NCBI GenBank assembly: GCA_027532555.1
Contig: JAPZTJ010000011.1
Coordinates: forward strand, 56,591-120,590
Origin: Aquidulcibacter sp.
GTDB taxonomy: Bacteria; Pseudomonadota; Alphaproteobacteria; Caulobacterales; Aquidulcibacteraceae
Length of the DNA stretch: 64,000 nucleotides
Reading direction: 5' to 3'
Part shown: in pieces, positions 53,070 to 61,596 of the stretch
Position numbering within the stretch: the first letter of the stretch is position 1
Layout: each line of letters opens with the position of its first letter
Translations under genes and position numbers: made by a program
The notes under the pieces: generated by a model
The model's database searches: none
Told to the model about the DNA's origin: nothing
The model's input: only the letters and a program-made list of their open reading frames with translations

Positions 53070-54575
53070 ATGGCAATTGAAACGATCATAATCGTAGGTG
53101 GTGGCACAGCGGGCTGGATGGCAGCGGCCGCATTGTCGCGCTTGCGTGCGGGCAAGCCAGTCAATGTCATCGTCATAGAGTCAGAACAAATCGGCACAGT
53201 TGGCGTTGGCGAAGCCACCATTCCCCCTTTCCTCGACTTCAACCGTTTGTTGGAAATTGACGAGGCAGAGATGCTGTCTGCCGTGCAGGGCAGCTTCAAA
53301 CTTGGCATTCAATTCGTCAATTGGGGCAAGATTGGCGACAGCTACATCCACCCTTTTGGCAATTATGGCTATCAAGTCGATGGCGTGTCCTTCCACCATA
53401 TCTGGCACAAATTCAAAGAGGCAGGCGACAAAAGGCCGATCCAAATCTTCAACATCGAAACCATGGCCGCCCATTATGGCCGCTTTGCTCGGACTGAAGA
53501 TTACCAACGCGACGACCTGCCCCCCATCAATTACGCCTATCATCTCGATGCCGGCCGTTATGCCAAATATTTGCGCGCCTATGCGGAGAAGCGCGGCGCA
53601 ATAAGGATCGAAGGCAAGGTCAATGATGTCGCCTTGCATGGCGAAACCGGCTTTGTAACCTCCGTCACCATGGATAATGGCGTCATTATAGAGGGGGATT
53701 TATTCGTGGATTGCTCTGGCTTTCGGGGCCTCTTGATCGAGCAAGCGCTGAAGACCGGCTATGATGATTGGTCAAACTTCCTGCCGTGCAATCGTGCGGT
53801 CGCTTTGCCCTGTAAGCGCGACGATGGCAGCCCACCCCCGCCTTATACCCGTGCGACCGCGCATCGCGCTGGCTGGCAGTGGCAAGTTCCGCTGCAACAC
53901 CGCAACGGCAATGGCCATGTCTATTGCAGCGAGTTCATGAGTGATAACGAAGCCCTCGATATTCTCGTGAATAATATCGCAGGTAAACCTCAGGCAGAGC
54001 CGAATTTCCTCCGATTTGTCACTGGGCGTCGCAAGAAATTCTGGAACAAGAATGTGGTGGCCTTGGGCCTGGCTGCAGGCTTTATGGAGCCCTTGGAATC
54101 GACCTCCATCCATTTGATCAATACCGGCATTAATAAGCTGATCGCGCTTCTATCGCTCGATGGCATCACCCAAGCACAGGAAGATGCATTCAACCGCCTG
54201 ACTGGCAAGGAATATGCCCGCATCCGCGACTTCTTGATCCTGCACTATAATGCCACGACTCGCGACGACAGCCCGTTCTGGAATTATTGCCGCAACATGG
54301 CCGTGCCCGAAAGCCTGACCGAAAAGACCGACCTATTCCGCCTCAATGGTCAGATTTTCCGAGAGGATGATGAGCTATTCACCGAAACTAGTTGGGCAGC
54401 GGTGATGATGGGTCAAGGCATCAATATGCAAGGGCATAATGCTATGGCTGACGCCCTGATGAGCGTCAAAACCAGCGATGAATTGCGCGGGATCGAACAA
54501 TCTATCCAATTCGTGGTGCAACACATGCCCACCCATAGCGATTATTTGAAGCGTTATTGCCCCGCCCCGATGTAG
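53070..54575 (+). CDS. tryptophan-halogenase-family flavoprotein of a carbohydrate locus
   Basis: This 501-aa FAD-dependent protein has the nucleotide motif IIVGGGTAGWMAAAAL at residues 7-22 and GVGEATIPPF at about 45-54. The lysine matching the catalytic Lys of flavin halogenases is K77 (GSFKLGIQF). The substrate-side motif WxWxxP is present (GWQWQVPLQHR), as is the EPLESTSIH segment. Flavin-reductase genes are absent. In Caulobacterales and Alteromonadales such proteins recur beside TonB-dependent receptors in polysaccharide loci, so halogenation of free tryptophan is doubtful. Divergent transcription from the receptor with shared operators places it in the beta-glucan regulon. Confidence 0.88.
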   Translation: MAIETIIIVGGGTAGWMAAAALSRLRAGKPVNVIVIESEQIGTVGVGEATIPPFLDFNRLLEIDEAEMLSAVQGSFKLGIQFVNWGKIGDSYIHPFGNYGYQVDGVSFHHIWHKFKEAGDKRPIQIFNIETMAAHYGRFARTEDYQRDDLPPINYAYHLDAGRYAKYLRAYAEKRGAIRIEGKVNDVALHGETGFVTSVTMDNGVIIEGDLFVDCSGFRGLLIEQALKTGYDDWSNFLPCNRAVALPCKRDDGSPPPPYTRATAHRAGWQWQVPLQHRNGNGHVYCSEFMSDNEALDILVNNIAGKPQAEPNFLRFVTGRRKKFWNKNVVALGLAAGFMEPLESTSIHLINTGINKLIALLSLDGITQAQEDAFNRLTGKEYARIRDFLILHYNATTRDDSPFWNYCRNMAVPESLTEKTDLFRLNGQIFREDDELFTETSWAAVMMGQGINMQGHNAMADALMSVKTSDELRGIEQSIQFVVQHMPTHSDYLKRYCPAPM

Positions 54576-54594
54576 GGGGGAGGATACCCCTTCA

Positions 54595-54707
54595 GTCCCT
54601 TCGGGACAGCTTCCCCATGAATGGGGAAGCACCATGCACCAACTGCTTGCACTGCCGCTTCCCCGCTCGCGGGGTTTCGGCGCATGCGCCGATGCCGGCG
54701 AAGCCGG
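54595..54707. repeat. cluster of palindromes between halogenase-like and GH3 genes
   Basis: Five hairpins lie in the 157-nt gap: GTCCC-TTC-GGGAC (54595-54607); GCTTCCCCAT-GA-ATGGGGAAGC (54609-54630); CCCCGC-TC-GCGGGG (54661-54674); the perfect palindrome CGGCGCATGCGCCG (54678-54691); and CCGGC-GAA-GCCGG (54695-54707). The CTTCCCCATGAATGGGGAAG part resembles an extragenic repeat common in alphaproteobacteria. It probably ends both convergent transcripts. Confidence 0.7.
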
Positions 54708-54732
54708 TGAAGGGGTGTCTCAGCTCGCTCAA

Positions 54733-57201
54733 TCAGAACCGGCAGGCCGTCTCGCCACCGCTATCCACCAAAGTGACGGCAGAGATCGACATCTCAAAGC
54801 TGCCACTGGATTGGATTGAGAAAGGCATGCCGACTTGGGTTCCTTTTTTAAAGCAGGACAAGGGCAAGAATGCTGTCATCCAGCCCTTTTGCTCAGCCAG
54901 CGCCAAAGACGAAGTGATATCGATTTCATCGCGACAGTTCGCACCGCAACTCATCGACAGTTTCACAGGGCCGGTTGGACGAGTGCCGATTTGATAGTCG
55001 ATCCGAATGGCGCGCCCTTCTGCCAAGGCAGAAGGGTTCAGCGCCGCGGACGCTTCAAAGCCGAAGGAGCCGCCTGCTTTCCACGAAATGGTGCGGGCAT
55101 CTTCTTGGGCATCGCGGTCCATTGAAACCACTTGCACATCGCCATTGGCGCTTGAGCCCTTTGCACCGGCTAAAGTCAGGCGCTGGCCCTTCCCATCGGT
55201 TGCCACCAAGGTGAAGGGGGCCACGCTTTGACCACGAGCAAACACGGCCACATCATTTTCAGCATTGGGTTGGCTGAGCGCGCATTTCTCGTCCACCGTC
55301 GTCCAAGCCACTTTCTCGCCATAGGCCAAGCCAAAGCCATAGCCGAACAATGGCTTGTAATTAGCTTCACCTTCATTGAGCGAATAGGCGTCGCACGCCT
55401 GTGGCCACGAGAAGGATAACTTGCCCTTGAAGTCCTTTTGAACTTGGCCGTCTTTGGTCTGCAACAACACATCGGCCACGCCGCCACCTTCACTGCCGGG
55501 CAGCCAAGCCGCGACGAAGGCGTTGGAAGCATTGAGCTCCTTATTCACCCAGAGCGGACGGCCTGTTAGGAACACGGCCACGACAGGGATTTGCTGGGCC
55601 TGAAACTTCTTCAGCAAAGCCAAAGGCTTGGCATCACCATAGGACAGGTTTTTGATGTCGCCCATAAACTCCGCATAGGGCTTTTCACCAAACACCACGA
55701 TGGCGACATCGGGCTTGTCCTGATAGCTGCCATCGACCGAGAGGATAGCTTTACCGCCGGCGGCTTCGGCTTGCTTGGCTATGCCTGCAAAGATGGATTC
55801 GGCACCTGGAAAGTCGGCATTGGTCAGATCGCCACCGCCTTGCCACGAAATCGTCCACCCACCCGATTGCTTGGCGATGCTATCTGCCCCTTCGCCTGCC
55901 ACCAAGATGGTCTTGCGGGGGTCGAGCGGCAGAACGCCGTCATTCTTGAGCAACACCAGCGATTCTTGCACAGCCTTACGGGCGACAGCCCGATGCTCTG
56001 GCGAGCCCAAAAGCGCATATTTCCCACCCAGTTTCCGGGCCGACGGGGCTGGCAGATCAAACAGTCCATAGCGGATTTTAACGCGCAGGATCCGGCGCAC
56101 GGCATCATCCAGACGCTCTTGCGAGATTTTGCCGCTGTCGACTGCCGCCTTGGTATTGGTCAAAAGCTCTTTCCAGTCCTCTGGCACCATGAAGATGTCG
56201 AGGCCTGCGTTGATCGATTCTGGGCAGTCCTTATTGGTACAGCCGGGGATACGGCCATGGCCGTTCCAATCACCAACGACCAAGCCGTCAAAGCCCATTT
56301 CGACTTTGAGCAATTCGGTGAGATAGGACTTACTGCCGTGCATCTTCTGACCATTGATGCTGCTGAACGAGGCCATGACCGTTTGCGCACCAGACTTTAA
56401 GGCGGCGCGGTAAGGAAAGGCGTGCAGTTCAACCAGATCAGCTTCATTGCCGACTGTATCGCCGGTATCAATGCCAGCGGTACCGCCGTCACCGAAGAAG
56501 TGCTTGGCAGTGGCGATTACACGGTCTTGGCTCAGAAAATCTGGGCCTGTGCCTTGCAGGCCTTCAACCATGGCCGCGCCGAGTTCAGACACGAGGCCCT
56601 TATCTTCAGCATAGCCTTCATAAGTGCGGCCCCAACGGTCATCGCGTACCACCGCCAAAGTAGGCGCAAAGGTCCAATCAATGCCGGTGACTTTGATTTC
56701 AGCCGCCGTGATGCGGCCGATCTCGCGGATCAAAGCCGGATCGCGCGTCGCGCCAAGGCCAATATTATGCGGGAACAGCGTCGCGCCCACCACATTGCTG
56801 TGCCCGTGTACCGCATCGGTTGCCCACAATACGGGGATAACCGGGCTGCCATCGGCATGGGGTGTGCGTGAAGCCTCCCAAAACGCGTCAGCCAGTTTCA
56901 ACCAGTCTTCTGGCTTCGAGCGCTCATTGCCATAAGGGCCGGAATTGCCGCCGTTTAGAATGGTACCAAAGCGATATTTGGCCACATCTTCCGGGGTGAT
57001 CGTCGAGATATCGGGCATGATGAGCTGAGCGACTTTTTGCTCCACACTCATCTTACTCATGATCTCGGTGATCCGGGTTTCGACTTTGTCGTCCTTTTTC
57101 GGTCCAGAGGCGCAGCCCGTTAGGCCAAGCGATAGGGCGAGCACCGGCACGAGGCAGGCGCGGATGGACTTTTGGAGAAATGGCTGCATGTGAGAGCGCA
57201 T
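54733..57201 (-). CDS. GH3 beta-glucosidase lipoprotein (exo-1,3/1,4-beta-glucosidase type)
   Basis: This secreted glycoside hydrolase of 822 aa has a lipoprotein signal peptide with lipobox LTGC (C30). The GH3 N-terminal barrel contains VIPVLWATDAVHGHSNVVGA and KHFFGDGGT, with nucleophile D311 in GLVVGDWNGHG. The C-terminal alpha/beta sandwich domain and a final beta-sandwich of ExoP type follow. It releases glucose from beta-glucan oligosaccharides at the cell surface or in the periplasm. The MFS gene ends 18 nt upstream on the same strand, so the two form an operon. The start at 57201 is the first ATG; a second lies at 57189. Confidence 0.94.
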   Translation of the reverse strand: MRSHMQPFLQKSIRACLVPVLALSLGLTGCASGPKKDDKVETRITEIMSKMSVEQKVAQLIMPDISTITPEDVAKYRFGTILNGGNSGPYGNERSKPEDWLKLADAFWEASRTPHADGSPVIPVLWATDAVHGHSNVVGATLFPHNIGLGATRDPALIREIGRITAAEIKVTGIDWTFAPTLAVVRDDRWGRTYEGYAEDKGLVSELGAAMVEGLQGTGPDFLSQDRVIATAKHFFGDGGTAGIDTGDTVGNEADLVELHAFPYRAALKSGAQTVMASFSSINGQKMHGSKSYLTELLKVEMGFDGLVVGDWNGHGRIPGCTNKDCPESINAGLDIFMVPEDWKELLTNTKAAVDSGKISQERLDDAVRRILRVKIRYGLFDLPAPSARKLGGKYALLGSPEHRAVARKAVQESLVLLKNDGVLPLDPRKTILVAGEGADSIAKQSGGWTISWQGGGDLTNADFPGAESIFAGIAKQAEAAGGKAILSVDGSYQDKPDVAIVVFGEKPYAEFMGDIKNLSYGDAKPLALLKKFQAQQIPVVAVFLTGRPLWVNKELNASNAFVAAWLPGSEGGGVADVLLQTKDGQVQKDFKGKLSFSWPQACDAYSLNEGEANYKPLFGYGFGLAYGEKVAWTTVDEKCALSQPNAENDVAVFARGQSVAPFTLVATDGKGQRLTLAGAKGSSANGDVQVVSMDRDAQEDARTISWKAGGSFGFEASAALNPSALAEGRAIRIDYQIGTRPTGPVKLSMSCGANCRDEIDITSSLALAEQKGWMTAFLPLSCFKKGTQVGMPFSIQSSGSFEMSISAVTLVDSGGETACRF

Positions 57202-57219
57202 ATTCGTATTCGCCTTCGC

Positions 57220-58512
57220 TTAGCTTGCTGGTGCAGTGTTTTGACGATGGACGAACAGACCGAAGAACACGAGCCAAGCATAGCCAAGGATCGGCACGAT
57301 CAGCGCGACTGAAAGGCCAACACTGTCTGCGGCAAAGCCCGTCACCAAGGGTAGAATGGCCCCACCAACGATGCCCATGCACAAGAGTGCAGCGGCCTTT
57401 GGCGTGTCTTCATCGTTCAAGCCAATCACAGTCTGCGAGAAAATGGTCGGGAACATGATGGAGTTGAACAAGCCAATCGAGAGAATGGCGATCGCGGCAA
57501 TCTGGCCCGTCAACACCATAGCTAAAGCGGCCAAGACAATCGCAAGCACGGCAAACAGCGCCAGAACTTGCCCGGCTGGGAAACGGCTCAAAATATAGGA
57601 GCCTGCAAAACGGCCCACCATGGCCCCGCCCCAATAAAGCGCTACCAATTTACCGGCTTGTGCCTCTGTTGAGCCCAAGATACTCGTTTGGCTTAGATAA
57701 TTCACCAAGACCGAGCCAATGGCGACTTCTGCGCCGACATAGGTGAAGATGGCTATGACGCCGAACAGAACTTTCTTATTGGCCAAGAGGTGAAAGCCAA
57801 GGCCTGTCGGGGTTTCGGTCTTGGCCATGGGCGGCAACAAGTCACGCTTCATATAGAAGACGATCATGATCAGTACCAATACGGTAGCGATGCCCAAATA
57901 GGGTGCTTGCAAAGCCGTCGCTTCTGCTGCGCGCAGCGCATTCAGTGCTTCGGGCGTCAGTGTCGAGATGTCCTTGGGGATTTCAGGTCCACCTTCCAAG
58001 ATCAGCTTGGCACCAACGAATGGACCAATGAAGGTCCCGAAGCTGTTGAAGGCTTGGGCCAGCGTCAAACGGGCGGAGCTGGTTTCGGCCGCCCCTGCGA
58101 TCGAGATCACGGCATTGGCGGCAACTTGCAAAATGGTGATGCCCGCAGCCAACACAAACAAAGCAAACAAGAAACCGGGATAAATGCCCACATGGGTGGC
58201 AAGCACAAATAGGACACAGCCACCGATCATCACGCCAAGACCCGCGATAATCCCACGCATGTAACCAACTTTGGCCACCAAATTGCCAGCAGGGATCGAA
58301 AAGACAAAGTAACCCAAGAAGAAAGCTGACTGGGTCAACATGGCTTCCGCATAGCTGAGATTATAGAGCCCCCGGAATTTAGGGATCAAAATATCGATCA
58401 AAACGGTCGCAAAACCCCAGATGAAGAACAAAGCAAGCGACATAAAGAACAAGGTTCTGTCGTTCACATTGCCCGCTTGCGGCTTTGTCGTCACTGCGCT
58501 TGGTCCGGCCAT
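57220..58512 (-). CDS. FucP/GluP-type MFS sugar transporter
   Basis: This is a 430-aa inner-membrane transporter with 12 predicted helices of the fucose/glucose/galactose-proton symporter group. Signatures include LFFIWGFATVLIDILIPKFR, QSAFFLGYFVFSIPAG, and FNSFGTFIGPFVGAKLI. It is placed between the GH16 and GH3 genes and most likely imports glucose released by them. The start at 58512 (MAGPSAVTTKP) is preceded by GGAAA. A LacI-type operator lies about 100 nt upstream, inside the GH16 3' end, so the MFS-GH3 pair has its own regulated promoter. Confidence 0.93.
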   Translation of the reverse strand: MAGPSAVTTKPQAGNVNDRTLFFMSLALFFIWGFATVLIDILIPKFRGLYNLSYAEAMLTQSAFFLGYFVFSIPAGNLVAKVGYMRGIIAGLGVMIGGCVLFVLATHVGIYPGFLFALFVLAAGITILQVAANAVISIAGAAETSSARLTLAQAFNSFGTFIGPFVGAKLILEGGPEIPKDISTLTPEALNALRAAEATALQAPYLGIATVLVLIMIVFYMKRDLLPPMAKTETPTGLGFHLLANKKVLFGVIAIFTYVGAEVAIGSVLVNYLSQTSILGSTEAQAGKLVALYWGGAMVGRFAGSYILSRFPAGQVLALFAVLAIVLAALAMVLTGQIAAIAILSIGLFNSIMFPTIFSQTVIGLNDEDTPKAAALLCMGIVGGAILPLVTGFAADSVGLSVALIVPILGYAWLVFFGLFVHRQNTAPAS

Positions 58513-58585
58513 TTTAAGGTTTCCTATCCTCAGTTTTTTGTTGCTTTTCGTTTCTTATCTGATCTCGCAAAAAGGCTATTGCCCC

Positions 58586-59578
58586 TTATTCCCCGCACGC
58601 AGCGGTATCATGTGAGCGTTCACATTTATAGACCCTAACCCAATCAATTTCCATTGTCTTGGGAAAATTCTTCGCCGAAATACCCCGCAAATTGCGCCCC
58701 TCGGCTAGATTCCCCCCGATCGCGACGTTCAAAATCAGATAAAATGCCTGATCGAAGGGCGCTGAAGGTCGGCTTGGGCTTTGGTCTACGTGCCATGTTG
58801 CCGGGGTTTGTGTGGCATAAGGCACCCCATCAATTGACCAAACCATTTTGCTGGCATCCCAATCGAGCGTGTAGGTGTGAAAGTCATCGAGGCTGCCGAC
58901 CAAGGGGGTGGTTTTCGACAAGAACTTGTTCTTGGGCCAAGCCCCACCAAAATGCAGGGTGCCAAGAATCGTATTCTCAACTCCGCCTGGGCAATCTGGG
59001 CAAGGCTCGCCCAGATTGACCGCCTCCATCACATCAATTTCGCCCGAGGCCGCCCAAGGCCCATAGACCTCACCAGCAGGTAGAAGCCAAATGGCGGGCC
59101 AGGTGCCTTGGCCCTGTGGCAGGCGGGCCCGCACCGAAATCCGGCCATAGCGCCAGTCGGCCTTGCCCTTGGTGACCAGCTTGGCAGAGCTGTAGGGTAG
59201 CGTTACTTCTTGAGCGCGGGCGGCCTTATTGGTGCGCTGCTCAACCGGCAACGCATAGCCACGACGGCGCTCTTTGCGCGCCACAATGACGAGGTTGCCA
59301 TCTTTGACAAAGCTGTTCACCGGCCGCTCGGTATAGCATTGCTTCTCATTATTGCCGCCGCCCCAGCAATCGACGGCATGGCTCCATTTGGTTGGATCAA
59401 TCGCGGTGCCATCAAACTCATCGGACCAGACAAGCGACCATTTGGCCGCAGCCTCTGCTTGGGTAGACGCGCCTTGCGCCACAGCCTGATTCCCTGCGCC
59501 AATAGCGACGAAAGCCCCGACAAACCCGAGCATAATTGCCCGCAAAAGCACATATTTTTTGCCAAAAAACAGACCCAC
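58586..59578 (-). CDS. GH16 endo-beta-glucanase (laminarinase-like, GTG start)
   Basis: This secreted glycoside hydrolase has about 330 aa. The signal peptide is MGLFFGKKYVLLRAIMLGFV and ends at AVAQ. The GH16 sandwich shows WSDEFDGTAIDPTKW near the start and the catalytic motif GEIDVMEAV with both glutamates (E180 and E185 by this start). Ten-odd residues after the last strand end in a Cys-containing tail. I chose GTG at 59578, preceded by GGGGAGG with a 5-nt gap; there is no ATG in a suitable place except internal ones. It would cut beta-1,3-linked glucan into fragments for the TonB-dependent receptor. The last codons contain a LacI-type operator. Confidence 0.92.
   Translation of the reverse strand: MGLFFGKKYVLLRAIMLGFVGAFVAIGAGNQAVAQGASTQAEAAAKWSLVWSDEFDGTAIDPTKWSHAVDCWGGGNNEKQCYTERPVNSFVKDGNLVIVARKERRRGYALPVEQRTNKAARAQEVTLPYSSAKLVTKGKADWRYGRISVRARLPQGQGTWPAIWLLPAGEVYGPWAASGEIDVMEAVNLGEPCPDCPGGVENTILGTLHFGGAWPKNKFLSKTTPLVGSLDDFHTYTLDWDASKMVWSIDGVPYATQTPATWHVDQSPSRPSAPFDQAFYLILNVAIGGNLAEGRNLRGISAKNFPKTMEIDWVRVYKCERSHDTAACGE
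58611..58624. promoter_or_regulatory. LacI-type operator inside the GH16 3' end, upstream of the MFS gene
   Basis: TGTGAGCGTTCACA is palindromic except for its central pair and matches both sites at 52973-53006. It overlaps the codons for Cys-Glu-Arg-Ser-His at the GH16 C-terminus and lies 98 nt upstream of the transporter start. The repeated occurrence at both operon heads argues against chance. Confidence 0.6.
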
Positions 59579-59674
59579 AGCACCCTCCCCTTTTCGGTTA
59601 GTCTGCCTTGGTCGCACTCCCCTGCCTAGCAACAATGCCAGTTCTTAGGCGCGCAGGGCCATCACCGCCGAAAT

Positions 59675-59688
59675 TGTTAGCGCTGTTG
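59675..59688. promoter_or_regulatory. partial LacI-like site upstream of the GH16 gene
   Basis: TGTTAGCGCTGTTG shares the AGCGCT core and left half of the TGTTAGCGCTAACA operator known for other LacI-family proteins, but the right half is imperfect. It is 97 nt upstream of the GTG start. It differs from the other sites in this locus, so its relevance is doubtful. The rest of the 263-nt gap to the esterase gene shows nothing clear. Confidence 0.2.
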
Positions 59689-59841
59689 ATTGGGGTGCGA
59701 GAGACGACGGAGTGAAGCCAGGGTAATCAGACCAAGGTTTCAAATTCTTACCGAATTATTAGCAAAAATCTATGAAAACTGGCGAAGACGGCGAGAAGAA
59801 AGATACTTGGTATAAAATAGCCCGGTCGGGAGTGTGTTTGT

Positions 59842-61365
59842 ATGCGAACCTTTTTGACGTGCCTTCTTTTGCTTTTCTTGGCCGCGTGCGGTGGCGGTGG
59901 ATCGGGTGAGCCGGCCGGTGGCGGAAATGGCGGGGGTCCTCCTAGCCCCATAGTAGCCCCAAGTGCGCTTTCCTATCCTAGTCCCACGACTGCTGTGGTT
60001 GGAACAGCGCTGCCCCCATTAAACCCTAACGTTACGGGGACAGTTACGTCATACGCGGTTGCACCCGCCCTGCCCGCAGGTCTCACCCTAAACACATCGT
60101 CAGGCCAAATTACTGGCACGCCAACTGTGGCCACAGCATCGGCCGTTTACACCATCACGGCCCGAAACACAGCGGGTTCCACGACTTTTGCTTTGACCTT
60201 GGTGGTCAACCCCCCCACGACGGCAGCCCTTGAGCCCACTGCCGCGACTACCATTGGGACGGGGCAACGTATCAATTTGTTCTTCGCCCAGCGAGTCGGC
60301 GGTGCGCCCTTTCCGAGCTATGTTGACGCAACGCAGGTAGGCTGGACCTCGTCCAATCCAAGTTTCGCCACGGTTGATGCCAGCGGCATTGTTACGGGTA
60401 TTGCCGAGGGATCGACCACGATCACAGCAAGATATCAAAGCTTCACCCTACAATTATCGGTGCAGGTGAGAGGCGCTTGGATCGCGCGAACGCTGACCGT
60501 TCCCGGGCAAGGAACGCGCCGCTATGCGATTTATGTACCCAATGGCATTGGTGCCCTAGGCCCAAGGCCGGCGCTGACTGCCATGCATGGCGGCACGGGC
60601 ACAGCTATGGGCCAAGCTGCAAGCAGTCAGCTTGCCAAGACAGCTTCGACGGGCCAATTTTACGCAATCTTTCTGGAAGGAAGCGGTGCCCTCCAAACGT
60701 TCAATGCGGGCGCGTGCTGTGGGTCTGCGCAATCGCAAAATGTGGACGATGTTGCTTTTACACGCGCCGTGATTACCGACATTCGTGCCAATTATGGCGT
60801 CGATCCGGCAAAGATTTATGCAACTGGTTTTTCCAACGGCGCGATGATGGCGCACCGCTTGGCCTGTGATTTGGCAGATCAAATAGCAGGGATCGGCGCG
60901 GTCAGCGGTGCATCCGGCGAATTTGATCGTGCGGGGACGCGTTACTTTACATGCAGGCCATCTCGACCCATTCCGGTGCTCCATATTCATGCCGCCAACG
61001 ATCGGAACTATCCCTATAGCGGCGGAGTCGGTGATGGCATCTCGACGACTAATTTTTACGGCGTTGACCCAACGATCAATGATTGGCTGAGCCGAAATAA
61101 TGTCACGTCGCAATTTGTTGAGGAGGTCATTGGCGCTTCAACAACCTGTCGCCGCTATACCACCCGCGCCAATCTCAGCTTGCCGACTGCACCGGTTACA
61201 CTCTGTCGCATCAACCCGCCCGATGTGTACGACAGTGTGAATCGGGTTGTGTTTGGTGGCGGCCATTCGTGGCCAGGGGGTGTGCGTTCTCCAAACGCCA
61301 ATAGCGACGTCCCTGTGTCGGACTTTGATGCCAGCGCTTACATCTGGAGCCAATTAAACCCTTGA
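59842..61365 (+). CDS. lipoprotein esterase with Ig-like domains (PHB-depolymerase/LpqC type)
   Basis: This exported protein of 507 aa has a lipoprotein signal with lipobox LAAC (C16) and then a Gly-rich linker. A putative Ig (He_PIG-type) domain spans about 40-122 (LPAGLTLNTSSGQITGTPT). A bacterial Ig-like (Big_2) domain spans about 130-208 (WTSSNPSFATVDASGIVTGI). The alpha/beta-hydrolase has nucleophile S331 in YATGFSNGAMMAH. ACCGSAQSQNVDD and the late His in GGGHSWPGG are typical of the LpqC/feruloyl-esterase group. It may remove ester groups from polysaccharide. It is not clearly part of the beta-glucan regulon. Confidence 0.88.
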   Translation: MRTFLTCLLLLFLAACGGGGSGEPAGGGNGGGPPSPIVAPSALSYPSPTTAVVGTALPPLNPNVTGTVTSYAVAPALPAGLTLNTSSGQITGTPTVATASAVYTITARNTAGSTTFALTLVVNPPTTAALEPTAATTIGTGQRINLFFAQRVGGAPFPSYVDATQVGWTSSNPSFATVDASGIVTGIAEGSTTITARYQSFTLQLSVQVRGAWIARTLTVPGQGTRRYAIYVPNGIGALGPRPALTAMHGGTGTAMGQAASSQLAKTASTGQFYAIFLEGSGALQTFNAGACCGSAQSQNVDDVAFTRAVITDIRANYGVDPAKIYATGFSNGAMMAHRLACDLADQIAGIGAVSGASGEFDRAGTRYFTCRPSRPIPVLHIHAANDRNYPYSGGVGDGISTTNFYGVDPTINDWLSRNNVTSQFVEEVIGASTTCRRYTTRANLSLPTAPVTLCRINPPDVYDSVNRVVFGGGHSWPGGVRSPNANSDVPVSDFDASAYIWSQLNP

Positions 61366-61430
61366 GCATTGGCTTGACGGGGCTTGGAATAATGACAAAC
61401 GCTTTGAGCAGCTAGTCATTGAAAGAAAAG

Positions 61431-61448
61431 TGGTGCCCGGAGCCGGAA
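61431..61448 (-). other. tRNA 3'-end fragment: attachment site of an integrated element
   Basis: On the minus strand the 18 bases TTCCGGCTCCGGGCACCA form the end of a T-loop, T-stem half, acceptor strand and CCA of a tRNA. The bases further 5' are AT-rich and do not fold as tRNA, so only the 3' end is present. A tyrosine integrase begins 149 nt away, reading outward. This is the normal mark of a tRNA-targeted att site. Confidence 0.7.
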
Positions 61449-61596
61449 CCAACACACTGTTTTTTATTGTTTTATGTTGTCTTGTCTTGTTTCCATCCCC
61501 CTTAAGATATATAGAGATTGTGTCTCTTTCTGTCTGGCCTAGTCTAGTGCCATCAGACCGCTCAAGGGGGACGGAAGGGTAATCCAAGAGGGCCAT

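Noticed and set aside
53070..54575. Halogenase as part of a natural-product cluster
   Set aside because: No synthase, tailoring or resistance genes are nearby; neighbours are carbohydrate genes.
61431..61530. Complete tRNA gene on the minus strand
   Set aside because: Only the last 18 bases fit a tRNA; the expected anticodon and D arms are replaced by AT-rich sequence.
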